From: an uncultured Bacteroidaceae bacterium
GTDB lineage: Bacteria > Bacteroidota > Bacteroidia > Bacteroidales > Bacteroidaceae
Direction: 5' to 3'
Assembly (NCBI GenBank): GCA_934364765.1
Contig: CAKRMO010000031.1
Coordinates: 1 to 8,642, forward strand
Length of the DNA stretch: 8,642 bases
Made by a program: the position numbers and the translations under genes
In this document: positions 1 through 7,600 of the stretch, in pieces
Position numbering within the stretch: the stretch's first letter is position 1
Layout of the letters: each line of letters opens with the position of its first letter
The notes under the pieces: generated by a model
Seen by the model: only the letters and a program-made list of their open reading frames with translations
Databases searched by the model: none
What the model was told of the DNA's origin: nothing

Positions 1-2539
1 CCACAAGCTGCTCGAGAACCTTTTTGGAGGTGCACTTTTGTGCGTTAAGCTCTCCCACGGCTATCATGAAAGCCGAAATGGCGGTGTTGTAGGAGAAACT
101 GTTTATGTCGTCGGTAACTTTCTTTATGAGCTTGTGAAGCGTGCGCAGGTTGTCCTCCGTTGGCTCTGCGTCATCGGGCACAAAAGCCCCGCCCTTGCCG
201 TTGAACAAGTTCCACAGCTTGTGCAGGAAGCGCGAGCAGCCGTCAATTCCGTTGCTGTCCCAAGGCTTGCTTTGGTTTATGGGGCCGAGGAACATTTCGT
301 AAAGCCTCAGGGTGTCTGCTCCGTAGCGTTCCACAACCATGTCGGGGTTAACCACGTTGAACATGCTCTTCGACATCTTCTCTATGGCCCAACCGCAAAT
401 ATACTTGCCGTCCTCGAGTATGAACTCCGCGTCTTTGTATTCGGGTCTCCATTTGCGGAAAGCCTCCGTGTCGAGAATGTCGTTTGAAACTATGTTCACG
501 TCAACGTGTATCGGCGTTACGTCATACTTGTCCTTCAAGCCCAGAGACACGAACTTGCCTTTGTCCTCGCCTTCCTTTACGCGGTAAACAAAGTTTGAGC
601 GTCCCTGTATCATTCCCTGGTTTATGAGTTTCGCAAAAGGCTCCTCCGCCACGGAATATCCGTAATCGTGAAGCACCTTGTTCCAGAAGCGCGAGTAGAT
701 AAGATGACCCGTGGCGTGTTCCGTGCCGCCCACATAAAGGTCAACGCATTTCCAATAATTGTCGGCTTCGGGCGAAACGAGGGCCTTGTCGTTGTGAGCG
801 TCCATATAGCGCAGGTAGTATGCCGAAGAACCGGCAAAGCCCGGCATTGTGCAGAGTTCGAGGGGGAACACCGTTGCGTTGTCAACAAGAGATTTGTCGA
901 CCACCTTGCGTTCCTTTTCGTTCCACGCCCACATCTTTGCGCGCCCCAACGGAGGCTCGCCGGTTTCGGTCGGCTCGTATTTGTCCACTTCGGGCAGTTC
1001 GAGCGGCAGGCACTCCACCGGGAGCATACAGGGCATGCCGCCCTTGTAGTAAACCGGGAAAGGCTCGCCCCAATAACGCTGGCGCGAGAAAATGGCATCG
1101 CGGAGACGGTAGTTCACCTTGACCCTCCCGAGTTTGTGTTCCCTGACATATTTCTTGGTTGCCGCAATGGCCTGCTTTACCGTGAGGCCGTTGAGCGAGA
1201 AGTCAATATACGGTTTCGCGTCCTTGCGCGGGGAATTTGTTACGATGCCCTCTTTTGCGTCAAAGCTCTCCTCAGACACGTCGCATCCCTCGATAAGGGG
1301 GATTATGGGCAGGTTGAAATGCTTTGCAAAGGCATAGTCGCGGGTGTCGTGGGCGGGAACCGCCATGATTGCGCCTGTGCCGTAGCCGGCAAGCACGTAA
1401 TCGCTTATCCACACAGGGATCTCCTCGCCTGTGAACGGATTTATGGCATACGAACCCGAGAATACGCCAGTTACTTTGCGGTCGGCAATGCGCTCGCGTT
1501 CGGTGCGCTTTTTGGTGGCGTCAACATATTCCTTCACAGCCTCGGCTTGCGAGGGCGTTGTAAGCTCATCAACCAAATCGCTTTCGGGGGCAAGCACCAT
1601 GAACGTTACTCCGAACATTGTGTCGGCGCGGGTTGTGAAAATGGTGAACTTCTTGTCGCTGTCCTTCACCGAGAACACAACTTCCGTTCCCTCGCTGCGG
1701 CCAATCCAGTTGCGCTGCGTTTCCTTTATAGAGTCGGTCCAGTCTATGGTGTCAAGCCCTTCGAGCAGACGCTGTGCGTATGCCGACACGCGCAGACACC
1801 ACTGTTTCATTTTTTTCTGCACCACAGGATATCCGCCCCTCACAGACACGCCGTCAACCACCTCGTCGTTTGCGAGCACTGTGCCGAGCTGGGCGCACCA
1901 GTTCACCTCCGTCTCGCCAAGGTAGGCTATGCGGTAGTTCATCAACGCCTGCTGTTTTTCCTTTTCGCCTTTGGCGTTCCATTCCTCTGCCGTAAACTCC
2001 AGCTCCTCGCCGCAAGCCGCGTCAACGCCGGCTGTCCCGTTTTGCTCAAAAAGCCTTACAAGCCCCCCGATTGGCAGGGCCTTTTTTTCGGTGTTTGAAT
2101 AATAGCTGTTGAACATGAGGATGAACGCCCACTGCGTCCATTTGTAATACGAGGGGTCGCAGGTGCGCACCTCGCGATCCCAGTCGAACGAGAAGCCAAT
2201 CTTGTCGAGCTGCTCGCGGTAGCGCGCTATGTTCTTCACGGTGGTTACGGCGGGGTGCTGCCCTGTCTGTATGGCATACTGCTCGGCGGGAAGCCCGTAG
2301 GCGTCATATCCCATGGGGTTGAGCACGTTGAACCCGCAAAGGCGTTTGTATCTCGCGTAAATGTCGCTCGCTATGTAGCCAAGGGGATGCCCCACGTGAA
2401 GCCCCGCCCCCGACGGGTAGGGGAACATATTAAGCACATAATACTTGGGCTTTGAGGTGTCCTCTGTAACGTGGTATATCTTGTTTTCGGCCCAAATCCT
2501 GCGCCATTTCTCCTCTATCTTCCTGAACTCGTAATCCAT
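1..2539 (-). CDS. leuS: Leucyl-tRNA synthetase (LeuRS), C-terminus cut by window edge
   Basis: This class Ia aminoacyl-tRNA synthetase joins leucine to tRNA-Leu in the cytoplasm and hydrolyses mischarged products. The frame is open for 846 codons from ATG (2537-2539) to the window edge; from memory of Bacteroides LeuRS (about 940 residues) roughly 90-100 C-terminal residues are missing. Visible motifs: N-terminal [15 protein letters not shown]-binding HIGH-type motif HVGH (residues 48-51), editing-domain (CP1) TTRADTMFG (302-310) and [15 protein letters not shown] with the conserved aspartates at 398 and 401, and KMSKS (721-725) followed by the start of the anticodon-binding helical domain. 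An insert around residues 155-205, including [13 protein letters not shown], resembles Bacteroidetes LeuRS. Catalytic and editing sites therefore look intact. The start is fixed by the conserved N-terminus; no Shine-Dalgarno precedes it, as usual in this phylum. A promoter box lies about 50 bp upstream. The gene diverges from amt and appears monocistronic at its 5' end. Confidence 0.98.
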   Translation of the reverse strand, partial: MDYEFRKIEEKWRRIWAENKIYHVTEDTSKPKYYVLNMFPYPSGAGLHVGHPLGYIASDIYARYKRLCGFNVLNPMGYDAYGLPAEQYAIQTGQHPAVTTVKNIARYREQLDKIGFSFDWDREVRTCDPSYYKWTQWAFILMFNSYYSNTEKKALPIGGLVRLFEQNGTAGVDAACGEELEFTAEEWNAKGEKEKQQALMNYRIAYLGETEVNWCAQLGTVLANDEVVDGVSVRGGYPVVQKKMKQWCLRVSAYAQRLLEGLDTIDWTDSIKETQRNWIGRSEGTEVVFSVKDSDKKFTIFTTRADTMFGVTFMVLAPESDLVDELTTPSQAEAVKEYVDATKKRTERERIADRKVTGVFSGSYAINPFTGEEIPVWISDYVLAGYGTGAIMAVPAHDTRDYAFAKHFNLPIIPLIEGCDVSEESFDAKEGIVTNSPRKDAKPYIDFSLNGLTVKQAIAATKKYVREHKLGRVKVNYRLRDAIFSRQRYWGEPFPVYYKGGMPCMLPVECLPLELPEVDKYEPTETGEPPLGRAKMWAWNEKERKVVDKSLVDNATVFPLELCTMPGFAGSSAYYLRYMDAHNDKALVSPEADNYWKCVDLYVGGTEHATGHLIYSRFWNKVLHDYGYSVAEEPFAKLINQGMIQGRSNFVYRVKEGEDKGKFVSLGLKDKYDVTPIHVDVNIVSNDILDTEAFRKWRPEYKDAEFILEDGKYICGWAIEKMSKSMFNVVNPDMVVERYGADTLRLYEMFLGPINQSKPWDSNGIDGCSRFLHKLWNLFNGKGGAFVPDDAEPTEDNLRTLHKLIKKVTDDINSFSYNTAISAFMIAVGELNAQKCTSKKVLEQLV

Positions 2540-2591
2540 CTTAATTATCGTAATAAGTTATGCTGCGAAGCCACAGTCCGCATTCCGGGCG

Positions 2592-2599
2592 CAAAGATA
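2592..2599 (-). promoter_or_regulatory. Probable leuS promoter, -7 box TATCTTTG
   Basis: Read on the minus strand this is TATCTTTGC, a perfect match to the Bacteroidetes primary sigma -7 consensus TAnnTTTG. It lies 52 bp upstream of the leuS ATG, predicting a leader of about 45 nt. I do not see a good TTTG -33 box at the usual 17-23 bp spacing, so the call rests on the -7 box and its position. Confidence 0.55.
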
Positions 2600-2607
2600 G
2601 CAATTTA

Positions 2608-2759
2608 GTTTGACGTAAGCCGCCGCCGCGCCCCAAAACGCCCCTACGGAGGCGCAAATTATTGTATAATTGATGCTTAACGCTTGTAGGGGCGTATGGC
2701 ATACGCCCTGAATTGCGCCGCTTGGAAATGTTTGCAGCGATGGTTTGGGGCGTTTGACG
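2608..2759. repeat. REP/MITE-like nested inverted repeat flanked by 8-bp direct repeats
   Basis: Several symmetric arms are nested here. The outer arms are CGCCCCAAA (2629-2637) and TTTGGGGCG (2744-2752). The middle arms are GGCGCAAATT (2651-2660) and AATTGCGCC (2711-2719), differing by one A. Inside lies a perfect inverted repeat, GGGCGTATG-G-CATACGCCC (2690-2708), preceded by GTAG (2686-2689). The motif GTAGGGGCG also occurs inverted at 2639-2647, so the two GTAG motifs face each other head to tail as in paired REP units. The sequence GTTTGACG occurs at 2608-2615 and 2752-2759 and could be a target duplication, although the outer arms do not sit exactly at its edges. GTAG-prefixed palindromes are the known form of REP sequences mobilised by RAYT transposases. 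No transposase is in the window. It could be a REP pair, a small non-autonomous element or a structured regulatory region. Confidence 0.55.
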
Positions 2760-2843
2760 CACCATTTGGGCAAAAATTCCGCAACCGCCTGTTTACAAGC
2801 AAATTACCCCAAATTTTACCATCTTTGTAACTTATTGTTTTCC

Positions 2844-2858
2844 AAACGTTTGCAAACG
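2844..2858. promoter_or_regulatory. Overlapping palindromes, LacI-type operator candidate
   Basis: AAACGTTT (2844-2851) overlaps a perfect 12-bp palindrome CGTTTGCAAACG (2847-2858). The stretch CAAACGTTTGC (2843-2853) matches the core of LacI/GalR-family operators, for example 11 contiguous bases of the E. coli PurR box. It lies about 290 bp upstream of the amt ATG, just before the tandem repeats. A regulator is inferred only from the symmetry and core; the bound protein and the controlled gene are unknown. Confidence 0.35.
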
Positions 2859-2868
2859 CCGAAAAAAG

Positions 2869-2952
2869 GTCTGATGTAATTTGAATTATGTCTGATATAA
2901 TTTTTTCTATGTCCTATGTAGTTTTTCCTACGTCTGATGTAATTTTTCGGAC
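2869..2952 (+). repeat. Four direct 21-bp tandem repeats upstream of amt
   Basis: Four abutting units occupy 2869-2889, 2890-2910, 2911-2931 and 2932-2952, each starting GTC(T/C)(G/T)AT(G/A)TA followed by a T-rich part. Units 1 and 4 share 13 identical bases (TCTGATGTAATTT at 2870-2882 and 2933-2945), exactly three periods apart; unit 3 is the most diverged. The period is a multiple of three, and in the amt frame units 2-4 would read as a heptapeptide repeat (SDIIFSM, SYVVFPT, SDVIFRT), while unit 1 carries TGA in that frame. Two helical turns per period also suits repeated binding sites on one DNA face. There are no spacers, so this is not a CRISPR array. Confidence 0.85.
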
Positions 2953-3110
2953 TTCCGCATTCGCGCCACTTTTGCCAAACACATGGTGCGCATTAAGACA
3001 TACGGTGCAAAAACTTTGCTTTTTCAAACTTTGTTTGTCATTTTCACACCAAAACAAACATATTACTTTCCTTTTTCTTGAATTTGAAATTATTTTCCAA
3101 ACAAACAAAC

Positions 3111-3118
3111 TAATTTTG
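3111..3118 (+). promoter_or_regulatory. Probable amt promoter, -7 box TAATTTTG
   Basis: TAATTTTGC is a perfect match to the Bacteroidetes -7 consensus TAnnTTTG. The nearest TTTG is at 3083-3086, a 24-bp spacing that is slightly long. Transcription would begin around 3124, leaving a leader of only about 12 nt, A-rich and without a Shine-Dalgarno, before the ATG at 3137. If correct, this excludes translation of the open frame upstream. Confidence 0.45.
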
Positions 3119-3136
3119 CGCCGCAAACCAACAAAA

Positions 3137-4534
3137 ATGAAACTTGATATGAAAATCAAAAAGAAATGGATTATCCTTATGGGGCTTATGGTGGTAATCA
3201 CCATATCGGGCCTCTTTGTGTCGGAACCGAGTTTTGAGTGCGACTTCTCGCAAATAAACGGCGCGGACGTGGCGTGGCTCATCACCGCAACAATCTTCGT
3301 GCTTATGATGACGCCGGGACTTTCGTTCTTCTACGGCGGCATGGTGGGCGCGCGCAACGTGATCTCCACCATGCTCCAGAGCTTCATCGCCATGGGCATC
3401 ATAACCGTGCTTTGGGTGGCGTTCGGCTTCAGCCTGTGCTTTGGCGACGACATTGGCGGCGTTATAGGCAACCCGACGACCTTTGCCATGTTCCAGAATG
3501 TGGGGGCTGCGGTTTACACCACCCCGACCGGCAAAATTCTCGGCGGCGCTACAATCCCCCTCGCGCTGTACGCGCTGTTCCAGATGAAGTTCGCCATCAT
3601 CACCCCCTCGCTCATCACCGGCTCGTTTGCCGAGAGGGTTAGGTTTTCGGCATACCTGTTCTTCATGATATTCTTCTTTGTGTTCATATACTGCCCCCTC
3701 GCCCACCTCACATGGCATCCCGACGGGCTTTTCCTGAAATGGGGCGTGGTTGACTTTGCGGGCGGCATCGTGGTCCACGCATCCTCGGGCGTTGCGGCCC
3801 TTGCCGGCGCAATTTTCCTGGGCAGGAGGCGCACCGCCACCAAGGACGAGGAACCGGCAAACATACCCTTCGTGCTTCTTGGCGCGGCCCTGCTGTGGCT
3901 GGGCTGGTTCGGGTTCAACGCCGGAAGCTCGCTTCATGCCGACGGACAGGCGGTGAAGGCCTTTCTGAACACCACCACCGCATCGGCAACGGCAATGATG
4001 ACGTGGATATTCTTCGACTGCCTGCGCGGGCGCAAGCCGTCGGCAATGGGAGCGGCCGTGGGCTGCGTGGTGGGGCTTGTGGCCTGCACGCCGTCGGCGG
4101 GATATGTGAGCGTGGGGCAGACAATCTTCATATCGTTCGCGATAGCCATAATCTGCAACATCGCCGTTTACTGGCGCTCGCACAGCCGCATTGACGATGC
4201 GCTCGACGTGTTCCCCACTCACGGCACGGGCGGCATTGTGGGCACCATAATGACCGGCATCTTCATTCACGATGGGCTTATTTCGGGCACGGGCGAGGGC
4301 GTGATCGTGTTCCTGTATCATTTGCTTGCAGTGGCGATTGTCTTTGCCTACACGTTCGGCATGAGTTACCTTGGCTATTGGATTATCGACAGATTCATTC
4401 CAATGCGCGTGAGCATAGAGAGCGAGAAGGTGGGGCTTGACCTCAGCCAGCACGATGAGCATTACGGCCTCGCCCATTTCGGCGAGCGCGAGCTTGCGGA
4501 ATACGAGGAACATATAAGGAGCAAGGAAAAATGA
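3137..4534 (+). CDS. amt: Ammonium transporter, Amt/MEP/Rh family
   Basis: This 465-residue inner-membrane channel-type transporter takes up ammonium, normally as a trimer. The N-terminus (KIKKK then hydrophobic residues 11-28) looks like a signal peptide or extra membrane segment, followed by about eleven hydrophobic segments from residue 44 to about 418. Family landmarks: FAIITPSLITGSFAER (152-167) with the probable gate Phe152, Trp193 in the external binding site, DFAGGIVVH (206-214) with Asp206 and the first pore histidine His214, WFGFNAGS (257-264) and THGTGGIVGT (361-370) with the second pore histidine His362. The cytoplasmic tail (from 421) keeps the GLDLSQHDE motif that couples Amt proteins to PII regulators, then adds a charged extension of about 20 residues. 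Key residues are intact, so transport is expected. The frame is open upstream to 2888, but I chose ATG 3137 because homologous sequence starts there and a promoter box sits just before it. No glnK follows. The gene ends against a convergent neighbour. Confidence 0.96.
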   Translation: MKLDMKIKKKWIILMGLMVVITISGLFVSEPSFECDFSQINGADVAWLITATIFVLMMTPGLSFFYGGMVGARNVISTMLQSFIAMGIITVLWVAFGFSLCFGDDIGGVIGNPTTFAMFQNVGAAVYTTPTGKILGGATIPLALYALFQMKFAIITPSLITGSFAERVRFSAYLFFMIFFFVFIYCPLAHLTWHPDGLFLKWGVVDFAGGIVVHASSGVAALAGAIFLGRRRTATKDEEPANIPFVLLGAALLWLGWFGFNAGSSLHADGQAVKAFLNTTTASATAMMTWIFFDCLRGRKPSAMGAAVGCVVGLVACTPSAGYVSVGQTIFISFAIAIICNIAVYWRSHSRIDDALDVFPTHGTGGIVGTIMTGIFIHDGLISGTGEGVIVFLYHLLAVAIVFAYTFGMSYLGYWIIDRFIPMRVSIESEKVGLDLSQHDEHYGLAHFGERELAEYEEHIRSKEK

Positions 4535-4590
4535 AAAGAACCTGCCCAAAAACATATACCATAATGGACAACTGATTTCAGGCACGAAAA

Positions 4591-4614
4591 GCCCGCCGGC
4601 AAGTGGCCGGGGGC
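4591..4614 (-). terminator. Second (distal) terminator-like hairpin for the surface-protein gene
   Basis: GCCCGCCGG (4591-4599) pairs with CCGGGGGC (4607-4614) with one bulged base and a 7-nt loop. On the minus strand the stem is followed by TTTT (4590-4587), fitting an intrinsic terminator for the gene at 4676-8266. On the plus strand, no T-run follows. It may still cap or stabilise the 3' end of the amt transcript. Confidence 0.5.
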
Positions 4615-4623
4615 GGCAAACAA

Positions 4624-4655
4624 AAATCCCACGCGGCGCAAACCGCGTGGGATTT
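4624..4655 (-). terminator. Strong intrinsic terminator between convergent genes
   Basis: A perfect 13-bp stem, AAATCCCACGCGG (4624-4636) and CCGCGTGGGATTT (4643-4655), closes a 6-nt loop CGCAAA. On the minus strand it begins 21 nt after the stop of the surface-protein gene and ends in a TTTTT run (4626-4622), the classic arrangement. On the plus strand it is followed by a weaker TTTCCTATATT tract, so it may also stop amt transcripts. Confidence 0.88.
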
Positions 4656-4675
4656 CCTATATTCTGAAGTGTGGT

Positions 4676-7600
4676 TTACTTAACGAGAACCTTGTTCCTG
4701 CCAACAATGTAAACACCCTTCTTCAAGCCCTTGGTAGCCTCGGCAACCTTGACGTTCTTCCTTACAAGCACACCGTCGGTGGTGTAAACGTCAACAACCG
4801 CCTTGCTGGAGTTTACCAGAGACGCTATGCCGTTGGGGATTTCCACAGAAGCGTACTTCGTGTCAACCGGGATAACCTTGTCGATGGAAGCGTTGGGATC
4901 GTTCACAATCTTGCTCTGGTCAACATAAGCGTCCAGGGGATCAAGCGTCCAGCCCTGCGTGGGAGTATATACACGAGCCACGTTCTCGATGAAATAGATC
5001 AGCGGAGACGGGAAAGGCCATGAAGCGAACGTGCCGCCAAGACCGTTGACCATCTTGGCCTCGTGGGTTACATTTCCGCCGTGGGCGGGATGAAGGTCCA
5101 CTACAACAGCTGTCGTGGCGTCATATTCCTGATCGCCGTCAGCAACCATTACGAACGGAGTGCCTGCGGGTATGCCGCCCAGTTCCTCATCGGGAACAAA
5201 CTCTGTGAGGTTAATTGCGCTGATAGTCTTGCCGTCCTCGCCGACTTCGTAGCCGCAAACGCTGTAAGTCTTAACGTCATGTCCTTCGGTGTATGCCGTG
5301 GGAAGAGCCTCGGTGTCGAACGGATTGACCATTGCAAACACCTTGTCCCTCTTCATGGTGATGCGGCGTGTCATTTCGGACGAGATCGCCTCCATTGCCC
5401 ATGCACCCCAGCCGTTTGTTACAGGCTCTTTGCCAGACATGGCAGGAACGCCGGGAAGCGCATTGCTCTGGATGTAGTACGCAGAGTTGAGGTCCGCGTT
5501 AGTGTAAATGGCAAACTGTCCCTCGCCTACAGCCTCAAGACGCACAGGACCGCGGTTGATAGGCCAGCCGTTGGCAACGCAAATCATGTTGTAAACGTTG
5601 GGAGTGCCGGTAGCCTCGAACTTCCAGACGCGGCGCAAATCCTTGTCAATGCCTTCAAGACCCACGCAGCCCATGCCGTCGGAAGCGGAATAGCCGCCCA
5701 TATAGGTGTATTTGCCCTTCACGGGGTTTCCTGAGCCGTCAACTGCCGTTTCATCGGCGCAAGTTACAAAGTACCATGTGTTGGGGTCAGGACCGACCAT
5801 AGAGTTTATCAGCGCATTGTAAGCGCGGGTGAGAAGAGTGTCAAGGCGTGCAACCTCGCGCTGGCTGATGTCCTCGAAGGGATAAGCGTCGTCAACCTCA
5901 ACAAGAGCGTCCTCGAAGTCAGAAACCTTGTCAGAGGGGAAGCAGAACGGATCTTCGCCTACGGCAACCTTGGAAGAGAAAGCCTTTGCCTTGTTGTAGA
6001 TGTTGCAGATGTCGGTGGTGTCTTTCCAAACGAGCAGCAGGTTGTTGTAGGCCGTGCGCAGGTCGGCAATGTCATTGGAGGTTGCGTTGTTGTTGTCAAC
6101 CTTGCCCTGTGCCTTTGCGATTGCCTCGCGAAGATCCTTGACTGCCTGGAGAACTTCGGGGTCGCTGAGCTTTTCGTTGAACTCGGCGTTCATCGGGTAA
6201 GCGTTGAACTCGGAGAACTGGAAGAAAGGCTTGCTGTATTTGCCAAGGTCGTTGGTGTTGGTCTTAATCACCTCCATGTTGATGTAGCGGTAGGGCTTGT
6301 TGAGAATCACAGGCTCTGTGCTGGTGTATTCAGGCTCTTCAGCCGTGGTGGTGAAGCCTGCCTCGGGGTTCTTGCGCTCGCCGATGTAATCCCAGTTCTC
6401 TGCATCGTTGCTTGCATAGAACTTGACATCCGTAGGACGGTACATCGCAATCCACGACGAGCCGCGTGAACGCCAGTGGAAACCTACGTTGCGCGGGAGG
6501 GTCTTGCCTTCGCCGGCGTCAACGCGTATTGCGTGGAACTTGTCGGGCTCGTCGGTGCCGCCCACTGTGGATTCGTTCCATGCGCTTGTGCAGAATGTGT
6601 CGAAGTTCTTGTCGATAAGATTGTTCAGGTCGGGCGATTCCGTTGACTGGTTGGTTATGAACAGCTGCGAAGCGTCGGTGGCAACGGGGCTCTCCATGTC
6701 GATTGTATATACGGAGTCGCTGTTTGCGCGCACGCTGGTTTCGATTATGAGGTTGCGGAGGCTGTCGGTGCGGAGACGCTGGGCGTATGCCACGGCCATG
6801 CTTGCCACTTCCTCCTCGGTGAGCTTGTGGAGGAACAGGTCGCTTGCGCTTGAGCTTGTGATAATCCATACAAGGTCAATGCCTGTTGCATATCCGAAGC
6901 CCTTGGAAACGCTGGTTGCGTCGGCAATGCTGAATCTCTCGCCTTTCTTGCGCTTGATTACGATGTCGGTGTTGTGGGCCTTGGTCAGGTTGATGCTCGC
7001 CCCCTGCTGGAAGAGGTCAGTAGAGTTGATGAACTCGCCGGTCTTGTGGCTCTGTACGGAGTAGTTGCCGTTTGCGAGTTTTGTGATTTTCCACACAAAC
7101 GCGGGATTGTCAACCTCCCAGTTGAAGCCGTACAGGTAGCTGTTCTTCGCGCTCCATGCCTGGCAGGTGTTGCCTTTAACAACCGAGCTGTATGTGTTGT
7201 TGGAGATTGTGTAGTAGCCGTCGGTTACCTGCACGAGCGAGGCGTCGAGAGCCGCCTTTGCTGCGGTGTATTTGTCAAGCGCCGTCTTGCACGCCTCCTC
7301 GGTGGGGGCGTTCTCGGTGTCGGCAAGCATCTTCTTCGAGGCCTCCACTTCAGCCGTCACTGCGTCGAAGGCGGTCTTTGAGTACATTCCTGGGTCGGTG
7401 CCGAAAGTGTAGTCGCCGGGCACGAATGCGTTTACGTAAACATCGAGAAGGTCGTGGTTGCGTGTGGCCTCGGCTGCGGCGAGGTCTGCATCGCTCACGG
7501 GAACGAGCCTCCAGGCTCCTTCGCCGTTCACATTCTTGTCGGTCCAGTTTCCGATAGGCCCGTTTATGCCGTTGCCGGCGTTGTGCTTCTGGATGTTGTA

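Larger units (their letters stand above)
2540..3136. other. Divergent leuS/amt intergenic region
   Basis: About 600 bp separate the two divergent genes and no convincing protein gene lies here. From left to right it contains the leuS leader and promoter, a G/C-rich nested inverted repeat (2608-2759), an A/T-rich stretch with a weak plus-strand box CATCTTTG (2820-2827), overlapping palindromes (2844-2858), four 21-bp tandem repeats (2869-2952), an A/T-rich tract with a small inverted repeat CAAAC-TTT-GTTTG (3025-3037), and the amt promoter box (3111-3118). Base composition changes sharply: 2616-2760 is G/C-rich, while 2860-3130 is clearly A/T-rich compared with both flanking genes. One plus-strand frame stays open from 2888 into amt, but its residues do not look like a conserved protein. 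Confidence 0.7.

Noticed and set aside
668..2098. 476-codon plus-strand open frame opposite leuS
   Set aside because: It is antisense to a well-conserved LeuRS frame, is rich in His, Arg, Ala and Gly without recognisable domains, and is explained by codon bias in leuS.
2541..2773. Two overlapping small minus-strand open frames of 71 and 74 codons
   Set aside because: They lie in the inverted-repeat element and across the leuS promoter, and have low-complexity Ala/Gly-rich content.
2820..2827. Second promoter-like box CATCTTTG upstream of the tandem repeats
   Set aside because: Seven of eight consensus positions match, but there is no -33 box at normal spacing and no gene directly downstream other than amt 310 bp away.
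2869..2952. CRISPR-like array
   Set aside because: The repeats abut directly without spacers, are only 21 bp and diverge from each other; no cas genes are present.
4531..4575. 14-codon mini-ORF whose ATG overlaps the amt stop (ATGA)
   Set aside because: Too short, no conserved character, and the overlap can arise by chance from the A-rich gene end.
3110..4585. 491-codon minus-strand open frame opposite amt
   Set aside because: It is antisense to a strongly conserved transporter, its His/Arg/Ala-rich product has no membrane or domain pattern, and it is a shadow of G/C-rich third positions.
5063..7064. Plus-strand open frames (5063-5734, 6423-7064) inside the surface-protein gene
   Set aside because: They overlap a continuous 1196-codon gene with a signal peptide and coherent domains; no domain or promoter supports them.
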